Shown: one piece after another, positions 42,341 to 52,570 of the stretch
Numbering within the stretch: position 1 is the first letter of the stretch
Layout of the letters: every line of letters begins with the position of its first letter
Assembly (NCBI GenBank): GCA_947570625.1
Contig: CANOUP010000007.1
Span: forward strand, 1 to 64,000
Reading direction: 5' to 3'
DNA from: an uncultured Clostridia bacterium
Lineage (GTDB): Bacteria > Bacillota > Clostridia > Christensenellales > Borkfalkiaceae
DNA length: 64,000 bases
Made by a program: the position numbers and the translations under genes
Notes under the pieces: generated by a model
What the model was told of the DNA's origin: nothing
The model's database searches: none
The model's input: the letters and a program-made list of their open reading frames with translations, nothing else

Positions 42341-44611
42341 CTACGCTTTGACGGGGATTATCACGACTTCTTCAAACTGTCCGCTTATCTCCTTTGCATG
42401 CGACAGCGTTATGCCGTACGCGTCGTTTATCGAAAGCGAACAGCCGAGCTCGGCTCCGCTTACGCGCCTTGTCACAAGACGGGGGTTGTTATATACACGG
42501 TTGCCGTTTGCCGTAACTATGCTTGCAGGCGTAAATTCGTAAGACAGGGTTTCAGTCATTCCGAGGAAAGACACCGTAACCGTACCGCTTACCGCGTCCG
42601 CCGGAGTAAACTTAATGTCTGCCTTGACGCGTTCGGGGTCTTCGAGCTGAGCGTAGTAATCTCTGCCGAACAGCAACTCCGCGTCGGGCGCTTCTTCTAC
42701 TATTATATACAGATAGGTTTTAATTTTTGAATCGAGAGCGGAAACAAGCGTCAATTCGTACTTTCCGGGTTTGGATGCCGTAAACATATTGTTGGTGCTT
42801 ATGTCCGCGTCGGCAACGCTTGCGCCCTGTTCTGCATCGGATACGGAAGCTGTATAACTTACGTCGGTATAGCTTTCCTCCGCCTCTGGCGCTTTTGCCC
42901 TGAATTCGAGCGACTGTCCGACGTAAATCTTCAAGTCATCCTCTTCGATTGTCAGATAGTCAACCCATTCATAGCCCGTGTCGTAATAGCGGTATACTTC
43001 CGACAGCAGCACCGAAGGAGGCTGAGGATTGCCGACGTTGATTTTTATTACTTTTTCATAGTTACGGCTTCTGGTTTTGAGAACGACCGTAACTTCGCCC
43101 ATTCTGAAACACCTTATAGTCGCCGTCGAGTTGTTGGTTACCGCGCTGACGTTTATTTTGTTATCCGTGCCCGTAGAAGCGGTCAGCGGTATATCTTTTC
43201 CGTCGTCGCGCAGGAACGCTTCAATCGGGTCGTACGAAATCTTGTTTATGTTTTCGGCTACGTTTTCAACGTTGACGATACTGAAAACCACAGGCGCGCC
43301 CGCCGAAAATTCGACGGTTTCTTCGCCGACCGTCAAGGTCTGACCGTCCTGCGTTTTGTAGGTCAAATCGAAATACTTGACCAAAAGCGCGTTTTTGGGA
43401 TAGGGATTATCCGCAACGGGGGTTTCGAGTTCGCTTTTGCGTTCCTGTTTAAGCGAAACGCTTTCAATGCCCACGGGCGACGAATCCGATTTTACGCTGT
43501 AATAGCCCGTTTCTTCGTCCTGCACGTATCCGTATACGGGATTGCCTTCACCGTCGATAGATTCTATGCCGTAAATTTTCGACTCTACGTTAAGATTTTT
43601 AAGCGAAAGAGTGTCGTTAAGATTAAACTTTACGGTGATTGTACTGAAACGCTGGCTGGAATCCATAAAATAACCGAACGTGAAACCGCCGTCGACGGTG
43701 CCGTCGTCTTTTACATTTAATTCGGTTTCAACAAAATCGCCGTTGCGGTTTTCATCGGCTATTTCGAATAGAACCGATAAAAAATCTTCCGCGCCGTACG
43801 CGCCGGGCGTACCCGTATAACCCAGCGCAAGCATTATTCCGTCGATATATCCCGCGTTTATAGAGCTTTGCGCGGGGTCGCTTCCCGCTGTTTTTTTGTC
43901 GGTGGGATAACCCTTGCCGTCGTAGTTATACTTCACGTTACTTATTTCCACCGCGTAGAAATCGCCGTCGTCTGTGCAGTAAAATTCCCTGCTGTCGCCG
44001 TCGGAAATAATATGAGTAAAGTCGTCGCCGAATTCGTAATAAAAATTATTCGTCGCAGGCTTTCCGCTTACGGGCATAACCATAGTTCCCGCCGTTTTGC
44101 CTATCTCACCCTTGTTTTCAACGGCAAGCGTCACGGCGTCGCTCAATTCGGTTATCTCTTTTTTGGGAAGCCCGACGGTAAACGTTATGTCGCCGAGGTC
44201 GTGGGGGTAGGTATACTCCGCCGAACCCTCCTGCGTGACCGTCGAGGGGGATTTTATTTCAACCGTATATTTGCCGTCGGTAAGAACGGGCAACTCCGTT
44301 TCGGTTTTATGACTTGCGTTGAGGGTGCACGTTTTAACGGCTTTACCCTTCGCGGCGTCCGTAGGAACCTGAACTTCCCAATCGCCGTATGCGTGGGCTT
44401 CGGGGTTTACGGGTATAGCCTCGGTAATTACGTCGCTGCAAATTCCGCACACTCCGTTTCTCACGCCGTCGGCGGAACAGGTAGATTCGGTCTGAACCGT
44501 CCAGTTATAGACGTGCTCGCACTCCTTTTTACAGCCCGCAAACGCCGTAACGGCGAACGAACAGCAAAGCACTGCCGAGCAGACCGCCGATATAAATTTT
44601 TTCGTCTTCAT
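42341..44611 (-). CDS. Lipoprotein with bacterial Ig-like modules
   Basis: Starting at the ATG at 44611 (AGAGG upstream) gives a 756-residue protein with lipobox AFAGC (C27). The longer in-frame start 15 codons upstream would precede the signal and is rejected. Residues 28-110 hold a CxxC/His-rich motif (CGICSDVITEAIPV and later CTLNASHKTE) like that in the LRR lipoprotein at 16 kb. The rest is beta-rich, with Ig-like stretches such as AVTNNSTATIRCFRMGEVTV and FTASKPGKYELTLVSALDSK. No catalytic motif seen. It is the last gene of the MoxR operon, 11 bases after the preceding lipoprotein gene. Confidence 0.75.
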   Translation of the reverse strand: MKTKKFISAVCSAVLCCSFAVTAFAGCKKECEHVYNWTVQTESTCSADGVRNGVCGICSDVITEAIPVNPEAHAYGDWEVQVPTDAAKGKAVKTCTLNASHKTETELPVLTDGKYTVEIKSPSTVTQEGSAEYTYPHDLGDITFTVGLPKKEITELSDAVTLAVENKGEIGKTAGTMVMPVSGKPATNNFYYEFGDDFTHIISDGDSREFYCTDDGDFYAVEISNVKYNYDGKGYPTDKKTAGSDPAQSSINAGYIDGIMLALGYTGTPGAYGAEDFLSVLFEIADENRNGDFVETELNVKDDGTVDGGFTFGYFMDSSQRFSTITVKFNLNDTLSLKNLNVESKIYGIESIDGEGNPVYGYVQDEETGYYSVKSDSSPVGIESVSLKQERKSELETPVADNPYPKNALLVKYFDLTYKTQDGQTLTVGEETVEFSAGAPVVFSIVNVENVAENINKISYDPIEAFLRDDGKDIPLTASTGTDNKINVSAVTNNSTATIRCFRMGEVTVVLKTRSRNYEKVIKINVGNPQPPSVLLSEVYRYYDTGYEWVDYLTIEEDDLKIYVGQSLEFRAKAPEAEESYTDVSYTASVSDAEQGASVADADISTNNMFTASKPGKYELTLVSALDSKIKTYLYIIVEEAPDAELLFGRDYYAQLEDPERVKADIKFTPADAVSGTVTVSFLGMTETLSYEFTPASIVTANGNRVYNNPRLVTRRVSGAELGCSLSINDAYGITLSHAKEISGQFEEVVIIPVKA

Positions 44612-44622
44612 AAATTTTACCT

Positions 44623-46002
44623 CTATCTTGTATAGTATCCGCAGGGGAACAGCCATTGATTCTTTTCGGAAGAATTGTAACCGTTAGGATTATCCTTGTT
44701 CGGCTCAACCCAACCGTTACCGTCTAAGAAATAGCCCTGTGCAATACTGAAATTCATTAAGAAATCTTTTAATTCCTGCGTCACGGGATACACGCCGTCT
44801 GTGTTCGTATAGGCTGTGTACGCGGTAAGCATATCAATATAATTTTTGCCGTAGAAGCGTTTGGCTACCAAGCCATCCATAAAGCCCGTGCCCGAATCCG
44901 TCGCGATAAGCTCCCAGTCCTGGTTTATCTTAGTAAACAGCGTTCCGCCGTACGTGTCCGTAACTTCGTCATAGAAACGGTAATGCCCGTATTCGGGATT
45001 ATCCTGACCGTTGATCTGCTTTCTGTCGTCGAGCTTGAAAAGCTTGCCGTTGAGAATATTTCTGCCCGTTTCGTCGAGGCTTGCCACCGTCTTGAACGTG
45101 CCCGAAGGGAATTCGTAAGGTTTAGCTTCCGTCGCCTGAACCGTTTCGAACTTTTCGTCGGGCGTTAGCTCGCCGTCCTTATCCAGTATGAAGTCAATGT
45201 CTATGGGATACGCGTTTTCGTTCAGACCTTCCGCACGTATGCAGAAGTAAAAAGTCCAGCCCTGACTCATAGTTCTTTCGTAACGGAAGTTTTTGGTGTA
45301 AGTGTTGGAAGCTCCGCCCGAATCTTGGGTATCGCGCGAACTTTCGTTGACGTACGCACTGCTTCCGTCGTAAACATCGACTATGGGATTTATTACGTTT
45401 GCCGTGGTGTCTATAATGGATTCGATTGAATACAAACCGTAATCGGTTGTCGTATATACAAACCTTATTATGTCATCGGCAGAATTTACCGTCGCCCTGA
45501 ACGCACCGCGCATATTGTTTATGCTTGTTACGTCGTAACGCGTTCCCGGCCATTTGACCTTTACGCTGGGCTGGTTTATGGGATACAGATATACTCGGAT
45601 TGAACGGTTGTCGTTGTCGGTATAGTTGTTATTGGGGTCGTAGGCGTAACCGTCGGGGAGCGCGGAAAGCGTCACCTTATAGTCGCCGTCAAGCCCCTCC
45701 GCCGAGGCGACGCCGTCTTTGAATTCCGAGCGGTAAATAGCACTGCTTTCAATGTCATGCCAAAGAGCATTAAACTTGACGTTGCGCGTATAAGGGCGGG
45801 TTTTATTGCCGTTATAATATTCATACAGCGCAACCGTGAAAACGTTGCCGTCCGGCTCGTCGGGCTTGCCGGGTTTATCCCCGCCCGGCTCCTCTTCGCC
45901 CGGGCCGTCCGTACCGCCTCCGACGGGAGGCTTATATTCTCCGCAACCCGCCAAACCCAAAACCATGAGCAGGGCAAGCAGTATAACTAATATTTTTTTC
46001 AT
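44623..46002 (-). CDS. Lipoprotein of unknown function in the MoxR/VWA operon
   Basis: The 459-residue protein (ATG at 46002; a GTG four codons earlier is less likely) has a signal peptide and lipobox GLAGC (C20). A Gly/Pro/Glu/Asp-rich linker (about 25-55) follows, the kind that spans the cell wall. The remainder is beta-rich at first (Ig-like, 55-260) and more mixed later. I recognise no domain. It lies between the second VWA gene and another lipoprotein gene, and shares their transcription unit, so it may be a substrate or partner of the VWA proteins. Confidence 0.75.
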   Translation of the reverse strand: MKKILVILLALLMVLGLAGCGEYKPPVGGGTDGPGEEEPGGDKPGKPDEPDGNVFTVALYEYYNGNKTRPYTRNVKFNALWHDIESSAIYRSEFKDGVASAEGLDGDYKVTLSALPDGYAYDPNNNYTDNDNRSIRVYLYPINQPSVKVKWPGTRYDVTSINNMRGAFRATVNSADDIIRFVYTTTDYGLYSIESIIDTTANVINPIVDVYDGSSAYVNESSRDTQDSGGASNTYTKNFRYERTMSQGWTFYFCIRAEGLNENAYPIDIDFILDKDGELTPDEKFETVQATEAKPYEFPSGTFKTVASLDETGRNILNGKLFKLDDRKQINGQDNPEYGHYRFYDEVTDTYGGTLFTKINQDWELIATDSGTGFMDGLVAKRFYGKNYIDMLTAYTAYTNTDGVYPVTQELKDFLMNFSIAQGYFLDGNGWVEPNKDNPNGYNSSEKNQWLFPCGYYTR

Positions 46003-46015
46003 TGATGTCCACACT

Positions 46016-48697
46016 TTATTTGTTTACTTTATTAAACAAACTCTTTATGTCGTCCCATTTAAGTTTACGAATTATTACGTCAACCGCAAACAGTACAACG
46101 CAGGTAATGAGTAAAGGCACAGTCAAATCAACCGTATAAAGCGCCGTTTCGTTTTCACTGTTGGTCAGATCTATTTTTCCGTTCTCCGATACGGTGCCGT
46201 TGGCGCCGAGCATTTTGTAGAGAGGCGACGCTTCGAATACCGTAAACGCGTCGTATTCCGACAGGTACGGAACGGTGAAACTGTACTCGGATACATAGTC
46301 TGCGCCAGCGTAAGAATAGGTTACCGTCACAGTGTATTTTCCGATATCCCGCGCGGAGAAACCGTAAGAATAAACAGACGAGTCGAAAATCATATTGCCG
46401 TCGAGTTTCTCGCCCGAAGGAAGGGTTACGCTTACCGACGCTTCCGAGTCCGCGTGAACCGCGCCGGGCGCGGGCGCAATGGAAACGGACGCGTAACTGT
46501 TGCCCTTAACTATATCCGTAACGTACGGGGTGTCAATCTTCTGTTCGGGAATAGCCGATTCAAGCACGTTTTCAAAGAATGAACCGAAGAGCGAGTCCTC
46601 TCCTCCCGCCTTCCAGGGCTCTGCCCATTCACCGCTTACCGAGCTCGTGAACGAGAAAGTTTTGCCGTTACCGTGCTTCATATACGAATACAGGGGAACG
46701 GGCACGGTTCCTCCGCCCGGTTTTTTGTACGTCACCGTAAGTACCGTCGTTGCACTGCCCTTGCCCGAATTATTCATGTATCCGTTAAGGTAGGATTTTT
46801 CTATTTTGTCGGTAAGCCCCGATACCGTTTCGTCGCGTGGACGGGAAATTTTAACCGCGGTAGACGAATTGACGATTGTTTCGTTGGCTTCGCTGTTTAT
46901 TTCGCCTATGATTACTTCGCTGATTTTCTGCTCGGTATCGGCGAGGTGGTAAGTTCCTCCGCCGATTGACGCGAGGTTGCTTAAAAGCATCGCGGCGGCG
47001 TTGGCGTCCGGCGAGTTGTCCGCACCCCTGCCCACGTCTATGACCGACGTAGCTATTCCGTCCTTGCGCATACTGTCGACGAGGTTTTGCGGCGAATCCG
47101 CATCTTGTTCGCCCGTGCCGTTGTCGAACGTAAGTCCGTCGCTTATTACCATTACCTGCTTCTGGTTGAATTCGGGGTAATTTACCAGCTCTTTATATGC
47201 CTGTTTAAGACCTATATTGAGCATTGTACCCTGCGTCAGTCCTATATCGTTGATATTCTGTTTGACCATATCGCGGTTTGAAGCGTCGGTTACGGGCTGG
47301 ATTATCTGGCAGTCGCCGTGGAATACCACGACGCAAACCTTGTCGTTATCGTTCAAAAGGTCCACAAGTTTGCACGCCGCCAGCTTCGCCCTCGTCATCT
47401 TAGACAGAAAGCCCATACTGCGCGAACCGTCTATTACTATCGTGTAAAGCTTGGAGTCGCGGTTGACGTTTCCGAAATTGACGGGAAGCATTTTATCGAG
47501 CACTTCGAGCTCGTTGTTTTCACAATCCTGCACGTAGACGTTTCCGAAGGTAAGTAGGCTTTTTCCGAACAGCGATACGCAGATATTAAGGCTTTCGAGG
47601 AATTTTTCGTAGTTGCCCGTTCTCCTTAAATCGACGTTGGACAGGACTATCTCGTCGTATTTACACAACGCTTCGATACTTCCCGGAATCTTTTCGCTGT
47701 TGACGTAAGCGTCTACTTCCGCGCTTTCGCCGTACATTTCCTTAATGACTTTACTGTCTTCCGCGCTGTCCGTAATTAAAAGGACTTTAAGACTTTCGGT
47801 TACGTTCTGCGTGAAATAGAAGCTGTTGTTAAAAGTGTTTTTGTCGCCCGAAGCACTGATGCGTATTTCGTAATCGTAAGTACCGCTTTCGGCGGTTACA
47901 AGCTCGTTGAAGGTTAAGCTGTTAGTGCCGGGGGCGAGAAGCATTGAACGCTCGGCAATGAATTCGGAGTCCTGATAAAGCTCGGCTATCACATGAACTT
48001 CGTAACTGCTCTGAATTACCGCGGTAGCCGTTTCACGGTGTCCTTTATAGACGTTCTGCGAAAACTCCACGTCCGAGATCTGTACTTCCTGTTCGCCCTC
48101 TTTGATGTTGTCGTCCAGAAACATTGCGTCCACGTGAATATTTTTTGCAACGAGCGCGTCTACCGAGCGCTTCAAAGCGCCCGAATCACCCTCGTACGAC
48201 TGCTTGCCGTCGGTGATTAAAACTATGCGCTTTATTACGTCGGGTCTGAAAAGCGTGCCAGCATAGTCGAGAGCTTCGGCAATGTTGGTTTCGGTATTGT
48301 CGACTTCCGAGCCCTTAACGGACTGAAATTTTTCGCCCAGCCTTGTTATGAGTTTATAGTTTTTTGCAAAACATATAACGCCCATACGCGAATTTTTAGG
48401 CATAGCCTTACTCACGTTTCTAACGTATTCGTCGACAAGGTCGAGATTTTTATCTGCGGAATAAGAAACATCCGCAACTACATATACATTGGTTTCGGTA
48501 ACGGTGGTTATTATTTTCGTACCCGCCGCGGTAAACGCGACGAGAAGCGCCATTACCAGATGAATTACGCCTGACGCGATATTGTGTCCGTTTGCGTTGT
48601 CCCTGCGAACCGCTATGAAAAACGGAACGGCAAGCAGCACGGCGAGCGGTATCGCGATTAACAGCAGATAGGCGTTATCGAAGTTGATACTGCTCAT
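46016..48697 (-). CDS. Membrane protein with two VWA domains
   Basis: The 893-residue protein has two membrane helices near the N-terminus (about 8-30 and 41-60) and one near the C-terminus (about 855-880). The first von Willebrand A domain has MIDAS DVSYS (76-80) and the conserved Thr in TETNI. A glutamine-amidotransferase-like segment (VLLITDSAEDSKVI, about 300) follows. The second VWA domain has DGSRSM (from about 422) and TQGTM. An Ig-like region follows (about 730-840). This layout is like the large VWA/GATase membrane proteins found beside BatA genes. The N-terminus overlaps the end of the upstream VWA gene by 23 bases. Confidence 0.87.
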   Translation of the reverse strand: MSSINFDNAYLLLIAIPLAVLLAVPFFIAVRRDNANGHNIASGVIHLVMALLVAFTAAGTKIITTVTETNVYVVADVSYSADKNLDLVDEYVRNVSKAMPKNSRMGVICFAKNYKLITRLGEKFQSVKGSEVDNTETNIAEALDYAGTLFRPDVIKRIVLITDGKQSYEGDSGALKRSVDALVAKNIHVDAMFLDDNIKEGEQEVQISDVEFSQNVYKGHRETATAVIQSSYEVHVIAELYQDSEFIAERSMLLAPGTNSLTFNELVTAESGTYDYEIRISASGDKNTFNNSFYFTQNVTESLKVLLITDSAEDSKVIKEMYGESAEVDAYVNSEKIPGSIEALCKYDEIVLSNVDLRRTGNYEKFLESLNICVSLFGKSLLTFGNVYVQDCENNELEVLDKMLPVNFGNVNRDSKLYTIVIDGSRSMGFLSKMTRAKLAACKLVDLLNDNDKVCVVVFHGDCQIIQPVTDASNRDMVKQNINDIGLTQGTMLNIGLKQAYKELVNYPEFNQKQVMVISDGLTFDNGTGEQDADSPQNLVDSMRKDGIATSVIDVGRGADNSPDANAAAMLLSNLASIGGGTYHLADTEQKISEVIIGEINSEANETIVNSSTAVKISRPRDETVSGLTDKIEKSYLNGYMNNSGKGSATTVLTVTYKKPGGGTVPVPLYSYMKHGNGKTFSFTSSVSGEWAEPWKAGGEDSLFGSFFENVLESAIPEQKIDTPYVTDIVKGNSYASVSIAPAPGAVHADSEASVSVTLPSGEKLDGNMIFDSSVYSYGFSARDIGKYTVTVTYSYAGADYVSEYSFTVPYLSEYDAFTVFEASPLYKMLGANGTVSENGKIDLTNSENETALYTVDLTVPLLITCVVLFAVDVIIRKLKWDDIKSLFNKVNK

Positions 48698-50531
48698 AAC
48701 AATAGACCGTCCAGTCCGCGATAAATATCACGGCAAGTATAATAAATAATGCGATAAGGTCGTCGTACCTTCCGTCGCGCCCCCCGCTTTGCGCAGTTCC
48801 GCTGATAACGAAACTTGCGTCGGACACGGCGGTGAAACGTTCTTCTTCGGGCATAGCCGAATAAATGTTGACGGAGCGGGGCGAATTTGCAATCATCATG
48901 GTAATTTTATAAACGCCCACTTCCCTCAAATCGTATTCGCAGATATCGCTTCCCGTTTCGAGGTATTCTATTCCGCCGAGCGGAGTGTCTACCCTTATGC
49001 TGTCGCAGTTGGCAAGCACGTTGATGACCGCCGTTTCACCGCAGTAATACGACGAACGGTCGACGATATCGGGGAAGGTGTAATTGAGAAGGTTGCTCAT
49101 CAGTATGGGATAAGAAGCCGATACCGTAAAGTCGGAACTGTGGAAATCGAAAGCGAACACCACCTGCTTGTTTCCGTACGCATTGGTAAGCGTAAATATC
49201 ATCGGCGAATTATCGTACGAAAGCGCGGTCGTATATTTACGGTAAGGCCCGCACTTTGAATATTTGGTGATAAATATATCGTTGCCCTGAACGTTTTCGG
49301 TACCCGCCAGAATTTTCTTGACTTCGGTTTTCGTCGATTTGGAAAATTCCAGCGTGCCGAGCGTCTGCACGGGGTCGCCCTGAACGGTGAAGCCGGAGTT
49401 TTCCGTGCTTTTGTCGGGATTTATATACCAGACCGCGCCGTCGGTCGGGACCTTATCGGGCGCGCGCCCCTCGAACACGTAAAGGTTGTATCCGCTTAAA
49501 CCCGACTGCGAATAATCGGGGTCGGAAGGTTTGATTTTATCGGGCTTGCCCGCACCGAGCGCCGTAAGCGCGCCCTCGATGAAAAACGGTGTTTCGCTTA
49601 CTATAAGCGTCCTGAACGAAGGGTCGGTATAGTCGTTGAAAATTACGACCTTGTTGTCGAGCGCGAGAGCATCCTTCTCCTCTATTTCGACCGTGAGCGA
49701 AGAAAAGTTTGCGTCGCCGATGTCAAAAGAAAATTCCTTGCCTTCGAGCTTTTTCAAATCGAGTTTAACGGCGTCCGCAATCTCTCCGCTTCCGTTTTTA
49801 TAGAGATTGACGGTGACCGAAGCGTCGCTTTCGTAAGTGAACGCCTTGCCCGTAAGTTTGCCCGAACCCACGGTATATTCCACTTCGGACAGCGCGTAAT
49901 TGTTTTCGCCCGCGGAAACGTTTATAATTTCCACGTTACTGCTTTCGGAATACGATTTGTCCGTTATGAGGTAATTCAACACGGAAGGATTGGCATCGAA
50001 AATTTTCTGCGTCGAACCGATTGCGTCGGCAAAGCCAGAGCTGATGTAAGCGGGCGTTATATCGTTTAAAAGACTTAGCGCCCTGTCCTTGTCTTCGAGG
50101 TCCTGAAATACGACGTCGGTAGTGTTACCCGCAAAAATGAGCGTAAACGCGCTTCCTTCGACCGAACCGGAAATTATCGATTTGATTTCGTCTTTTCCTA
50201 TGTCGAAACGCGTCTTGCTTCCGCGCGAAATGTTCATACTGCCCGAACCGTCGAGAACGAAGCAGTAATCTTTTGCTTTGCCGGGAAGCGCGAACACGGG
50301 ATGGGCAATCGCAAAAGAAATTGCTATTACCGCTAATATCTGCAAAATCAGGCTTATAATACCCGCAATTTTACTGATGGGATTTTTACGCTTTAAAAAC
50401 TTTTCGCTAAGCGTCCATAAATACGTGGACGTAACGAGCTGTTCGGTATATTTGTTTTTGATTATATAAATTATAATCAGCACGGGGACCGCTATAAGAC
50501 CCAGCAGACCCAAAGGATAAGCCAAACTCAT
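48675..50531 (-). CDS. BatA-like membrane protein with VWA domain
   Basis: The 618-residue protein starts with the BatA N-terminal domain: a helix at 5-24, a short loop with TSTYLWT, and a second helix at 58-80 preceding the VWA domain. The MIDAS is DGSGSM (94-99). The later part is beta-rich and a final helix lies near 590-612. BatA-type proteins work with MoxR ATPases and DUF58 proteins in envelope or metal-dependent assembly steps. The stop overlaps the next gene, and its start overlaps the DUF58 gene by four bases (ATGA), so all are coupled. Confidence 0.88.
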   Translation of the reverse strand: MSLAYPLGLLGLIAVPVLIIIYIIKNKYTEQLVTSTYLWTLSEKFLKRKNPISKIAGIISLILQILAVIAISFAIAHPVFALPGKAKDYCFVLDGSGSMNISRGSKTRFDIGKDEIKSIISGSVEGSAFTLIFAGNTTDVVFQDLEDKDRALSLLNDITPAYISSGFADAIGSTQKIFDANPSVLNYLITDKSYSESSNVEIINVSAGENNYALSEVEYTVGSGKLTGKAFTYESDASVTVNLYKNGSGEIADAVKLDLKKLEGKEFSFDIGDANFSSLTVEIEEKDALALDNKVVIFNDYTDPSFRTLIVSETPFFIEGALTALGAGKPDKIKPSDPDYSQSGLSGYNLYVFEGRAPDKVPTDGAVWYINPDKSTENSGFTVQGDPVQTLGTLEFSKSTKTEVKKILAGTENVQGNDIFITKYSKCGPYRKYTTALSYDNSPMIFTLTNAYGNKQVVFAFDFHSSDFTVSASYPILMSNLLNYTFPDIVDRSSYYCGETAVINVLANCDSIRVDTPLGGIEYLETGSDICEYDLREVGVYKITMMIANSPRSVNIYSAMPEEERFTAVSDASFVISGTAQSGGRDGRYDDLIALFIILAVIFIADWTVYCYEQYQLR

Positions 50532-51412
50532 TTAAGCACCCCCATATTTACAAGATTATCGAAGAATATTTCGTTTATCGGCTCGTTGGCGGGAACGAGC
50601 ATGTAGTCCGCCCCGCGCGCGGAACAGTAACCGCGTATTCTGTTAACGGAGTAATCTAACGCGAGTTTATACGCGTTGATTATGTCCCTGCCTATATTTT
50701 TACGGTAGAAGCGCGAAGTGTTCTCCGCGTCGAATAGGTGCATTTTCCCGCGCACCTTTGGATTGAGTTCTTCCTTTGACAAAATCTGCACGCAGAGTAT
50801 ATCCCTCTTCTTTTCCGCAAGATAGTCTATTGCCGACTCGAAATTATTGTCGGTAAGAAAGTCGGAAATAATTACAGACATTCCGTCGCCGTAGCCGACG
50901 TTTGCGGGCAGAAGCGCCTCGCTTATACAGCAGTCGCCGTCGAAAACTATGTCGTTGAGTTTGCCTACGCTGTTGTAAAACGCTTCTTTCCCCGAAACGG
51001 AAGAAACTATTTCGCTGACTTTGCTGTCGCGGAGCACGTACACGGAAACCTTATCCATTTCGCATACGGAAAGGTACATCAAGGCCGCGGCGGTTTTAAT
51101 CGCCTGCTCGTCTTTTCTGCCCTTATCGAAGCCCATCGACTTGCTCGCGTCGATATAGATGCGGGTGTGCATCTGACGCTCGTCGAGGTACAGCTTCATA
51201 TACAGGTTTTCAAAACGCGCGTAAGCGTTCCAGTCGATTTTCGTAATATCGTCGCCCGGAACGTAATCGCGGTAATCGGCGAACTCGCAGGAAGAACCGA
51301 AAGTTCTGCTCTTGTGGTTTCCGCCGAACATACCCGCTATATTGTTTTTTATAAGCATCTGCAACAGTTCGAGCTGTTGCAGAAACTCCTCGTTAATTAC
51401 CAAAGAACCCAT
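50528..51412 (-). CDS. DUF58 domain protein
   Basis: The 294-residue protein has the DUF58 signature FADYRDYVPGDDITKIDWNA (44-63) and then a VWA-like fold with IDASKSM (MIDAS residues D88, S90, S92). No membrane helix is present, so it is probably cytoplasmic and may contact the MoxR ATPase. DUF58 proteins nearly always accompany MoxR and VWA genes; the molecular role is unresolved. It follows moxR by 13 bases and overlaps the next gene. Confidence 0.95.
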   Translation of the reverse strand: MGSLVINEEFLQQLELLQMLIKNNIAGMFGGNHKSRTFGSSCEFADYRDYVPGDDITKIDWNAYARFENLYMKLYLDERQMHTRIYIDASKSMGFDKGRKDEQAIKTAAALMYLSVCEMDKVSVYVLRDSKVSEIVSSVSGKEAFYNSVGKLNDIVFDGDCCISEALLPANVGYGDGMSVIISDFLTDNNFESAIDYLAEKKRDILCVQILSKEELNPKVRGKMHLFDAENTSRFYRKNIGRDIINAYKLALDYSVNRIRGYCSARGADYMLVPANEPINEIFFDNLVNMGVLK

Positions 51413-51425
51413 TCTTTAAATTGCC

Positions 51426-52559
51426 TTATTCTTGCGCTTGGGAATCGTTTTCGCCTTTATCTTTCTTTAACTTTTCCTTTTTGGCTTTCTTCTCTTTCTT
51501 AGCCGTGCTCTTTTCGTCTTCCTCTTCGTGTTCGGAAGCTTCGTCGGCTTCGCCGTCCTTGAACATACGCGAAAGTTTATGAGGCTTTCTCGTGTCGTCG
51601 ATAAGCATTTTGATAACGTCGTCGACGGAGAGCTTTTCGTTTATCGCGTTATAATTGATTTTTATTCTGTGCCTTAATACGGGACCTGCAAGCGCGTTGA
51701 TGTCCTCGTAAGACACGTTGTAATTGCCCTTCATGAGAGCGCGCACCTTAGCGCACGTTATAAGCGCCTGCGCCGCACGGGGCGACGCGCCGTATTTGAT
51801 ATACTTTGCCGAAGGCACCTTGCTGTCGAGCTCGGGGTGAGTGTTGGAAACAAGAGTTACCGCATAGTTGAGAACTTCGTCCAGAACGGGCACGCTCTTT
51901 GCAAGTTCGCGCATTTCCAGAATTGTCTTGCCGTCGACTACGGGCTCAGCCGTTTCTTCCAAAGTTATCTGCGTCATATTTACGATGCCCGCAAGCTCTT
52001 CGACCGAAGGAAATTTTACGACGAGCTTGAACATAAATCTGTCCATCTGTGCTTCGGGCAGAGGATACGTACCGTCCTGTTCTATGGGGTTCTCGGTAGC
52101 GAGAACGAAAAAGGGCTCTTCGAGTTTATACGTCTGCTTTGCGACGGTCACCTTATGCTCCTGCATAACTTCGAGCATCGCCGACTGCGTCTTAGGCGTC
52201 GCGCGGTTGATTTCGTCGGCAAGCACGAGGTTCGCGAAAATGGGTCCCTTGCGGAATACGGTATTCATATTGCCGTTGGCGTCCTTTTCTATTACGTTTG
52301 TGCCCGTTACGTCGGAAGGCATAAGGTCGGGCGTAAACTGTATACGCGAGAAAGGAAGTCTGAGCACTCTTCCGAGCGAACGTACAAGACGGGTTTTGCC
52401 GACTCCGGGAACGCCTTCCAAAAGAACGTTGCCCCCCGCGATTATCGCAACGATAACGTTTTCGATGATGTCGTCCTGTCCTACGACGTCCTTATGCAGT
52501 TCGTCGGTTATCTTTGAAATCGACTCGCTGAATTTTTTTACCTTTTCTGAATTTTCCAT
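51426..52559 (-). CDS. MoxR-family AAA+ ATPase
   Basis: The 377-residue ATPase has Walker A GVPGVGKT (49-56), Walker B LVLADEINRA (D115, E116), sensor 1 FVLATENPIEQDGTYPLPEA and the arginine-rich GASPRAAQ sensor 2 region. MoxR proteins act as chaperones that help VWA proteins take up metal or assemble. An unusual C-terminal tail of about 45 residues (about 333-377) is made almost only of Glu, Asp and Lys, with KKEKKAKKEKLKKDK; most MoxR proteins lack it. AAGAGG precedes the ATG. Second gene of the operon. Confidence 0.95.
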   Translation of the reverse strand: MENSEKVKKFSESISKITDELHKDVVGQDDIIENVIVAIIAGGNVLLEGVPGVGKTRLVRSLGRVLRLPFSRIQFTPDLMPSDVTGTNVIEKDANGNMNTVFRKGPIFANLVLADEINRATPKTQSAMLEVMQEHKVTVAKQTYKLEEPFFVLATENPIEQDGTYPLPEAQMDRFMFKLVVKFPSVEELAGIVNMTQITLEETAEPVVDGKTILEMRELAKSVPVLDEVLNYAVTLVSNTHPELDSKVPSAKYIKYGASPRAAQALITCAKVRALMKGNYNVSYEDINALAGPVLRHRIKINYNAINEKLSVDDVIKMLIDDTRKPHKLSRMFKDGEADEASEHEEEDEKSTAKKEKKAKKEKLKKDKGENDSQAQE

Positions 52560-52570
52560 TATTGAACCTC

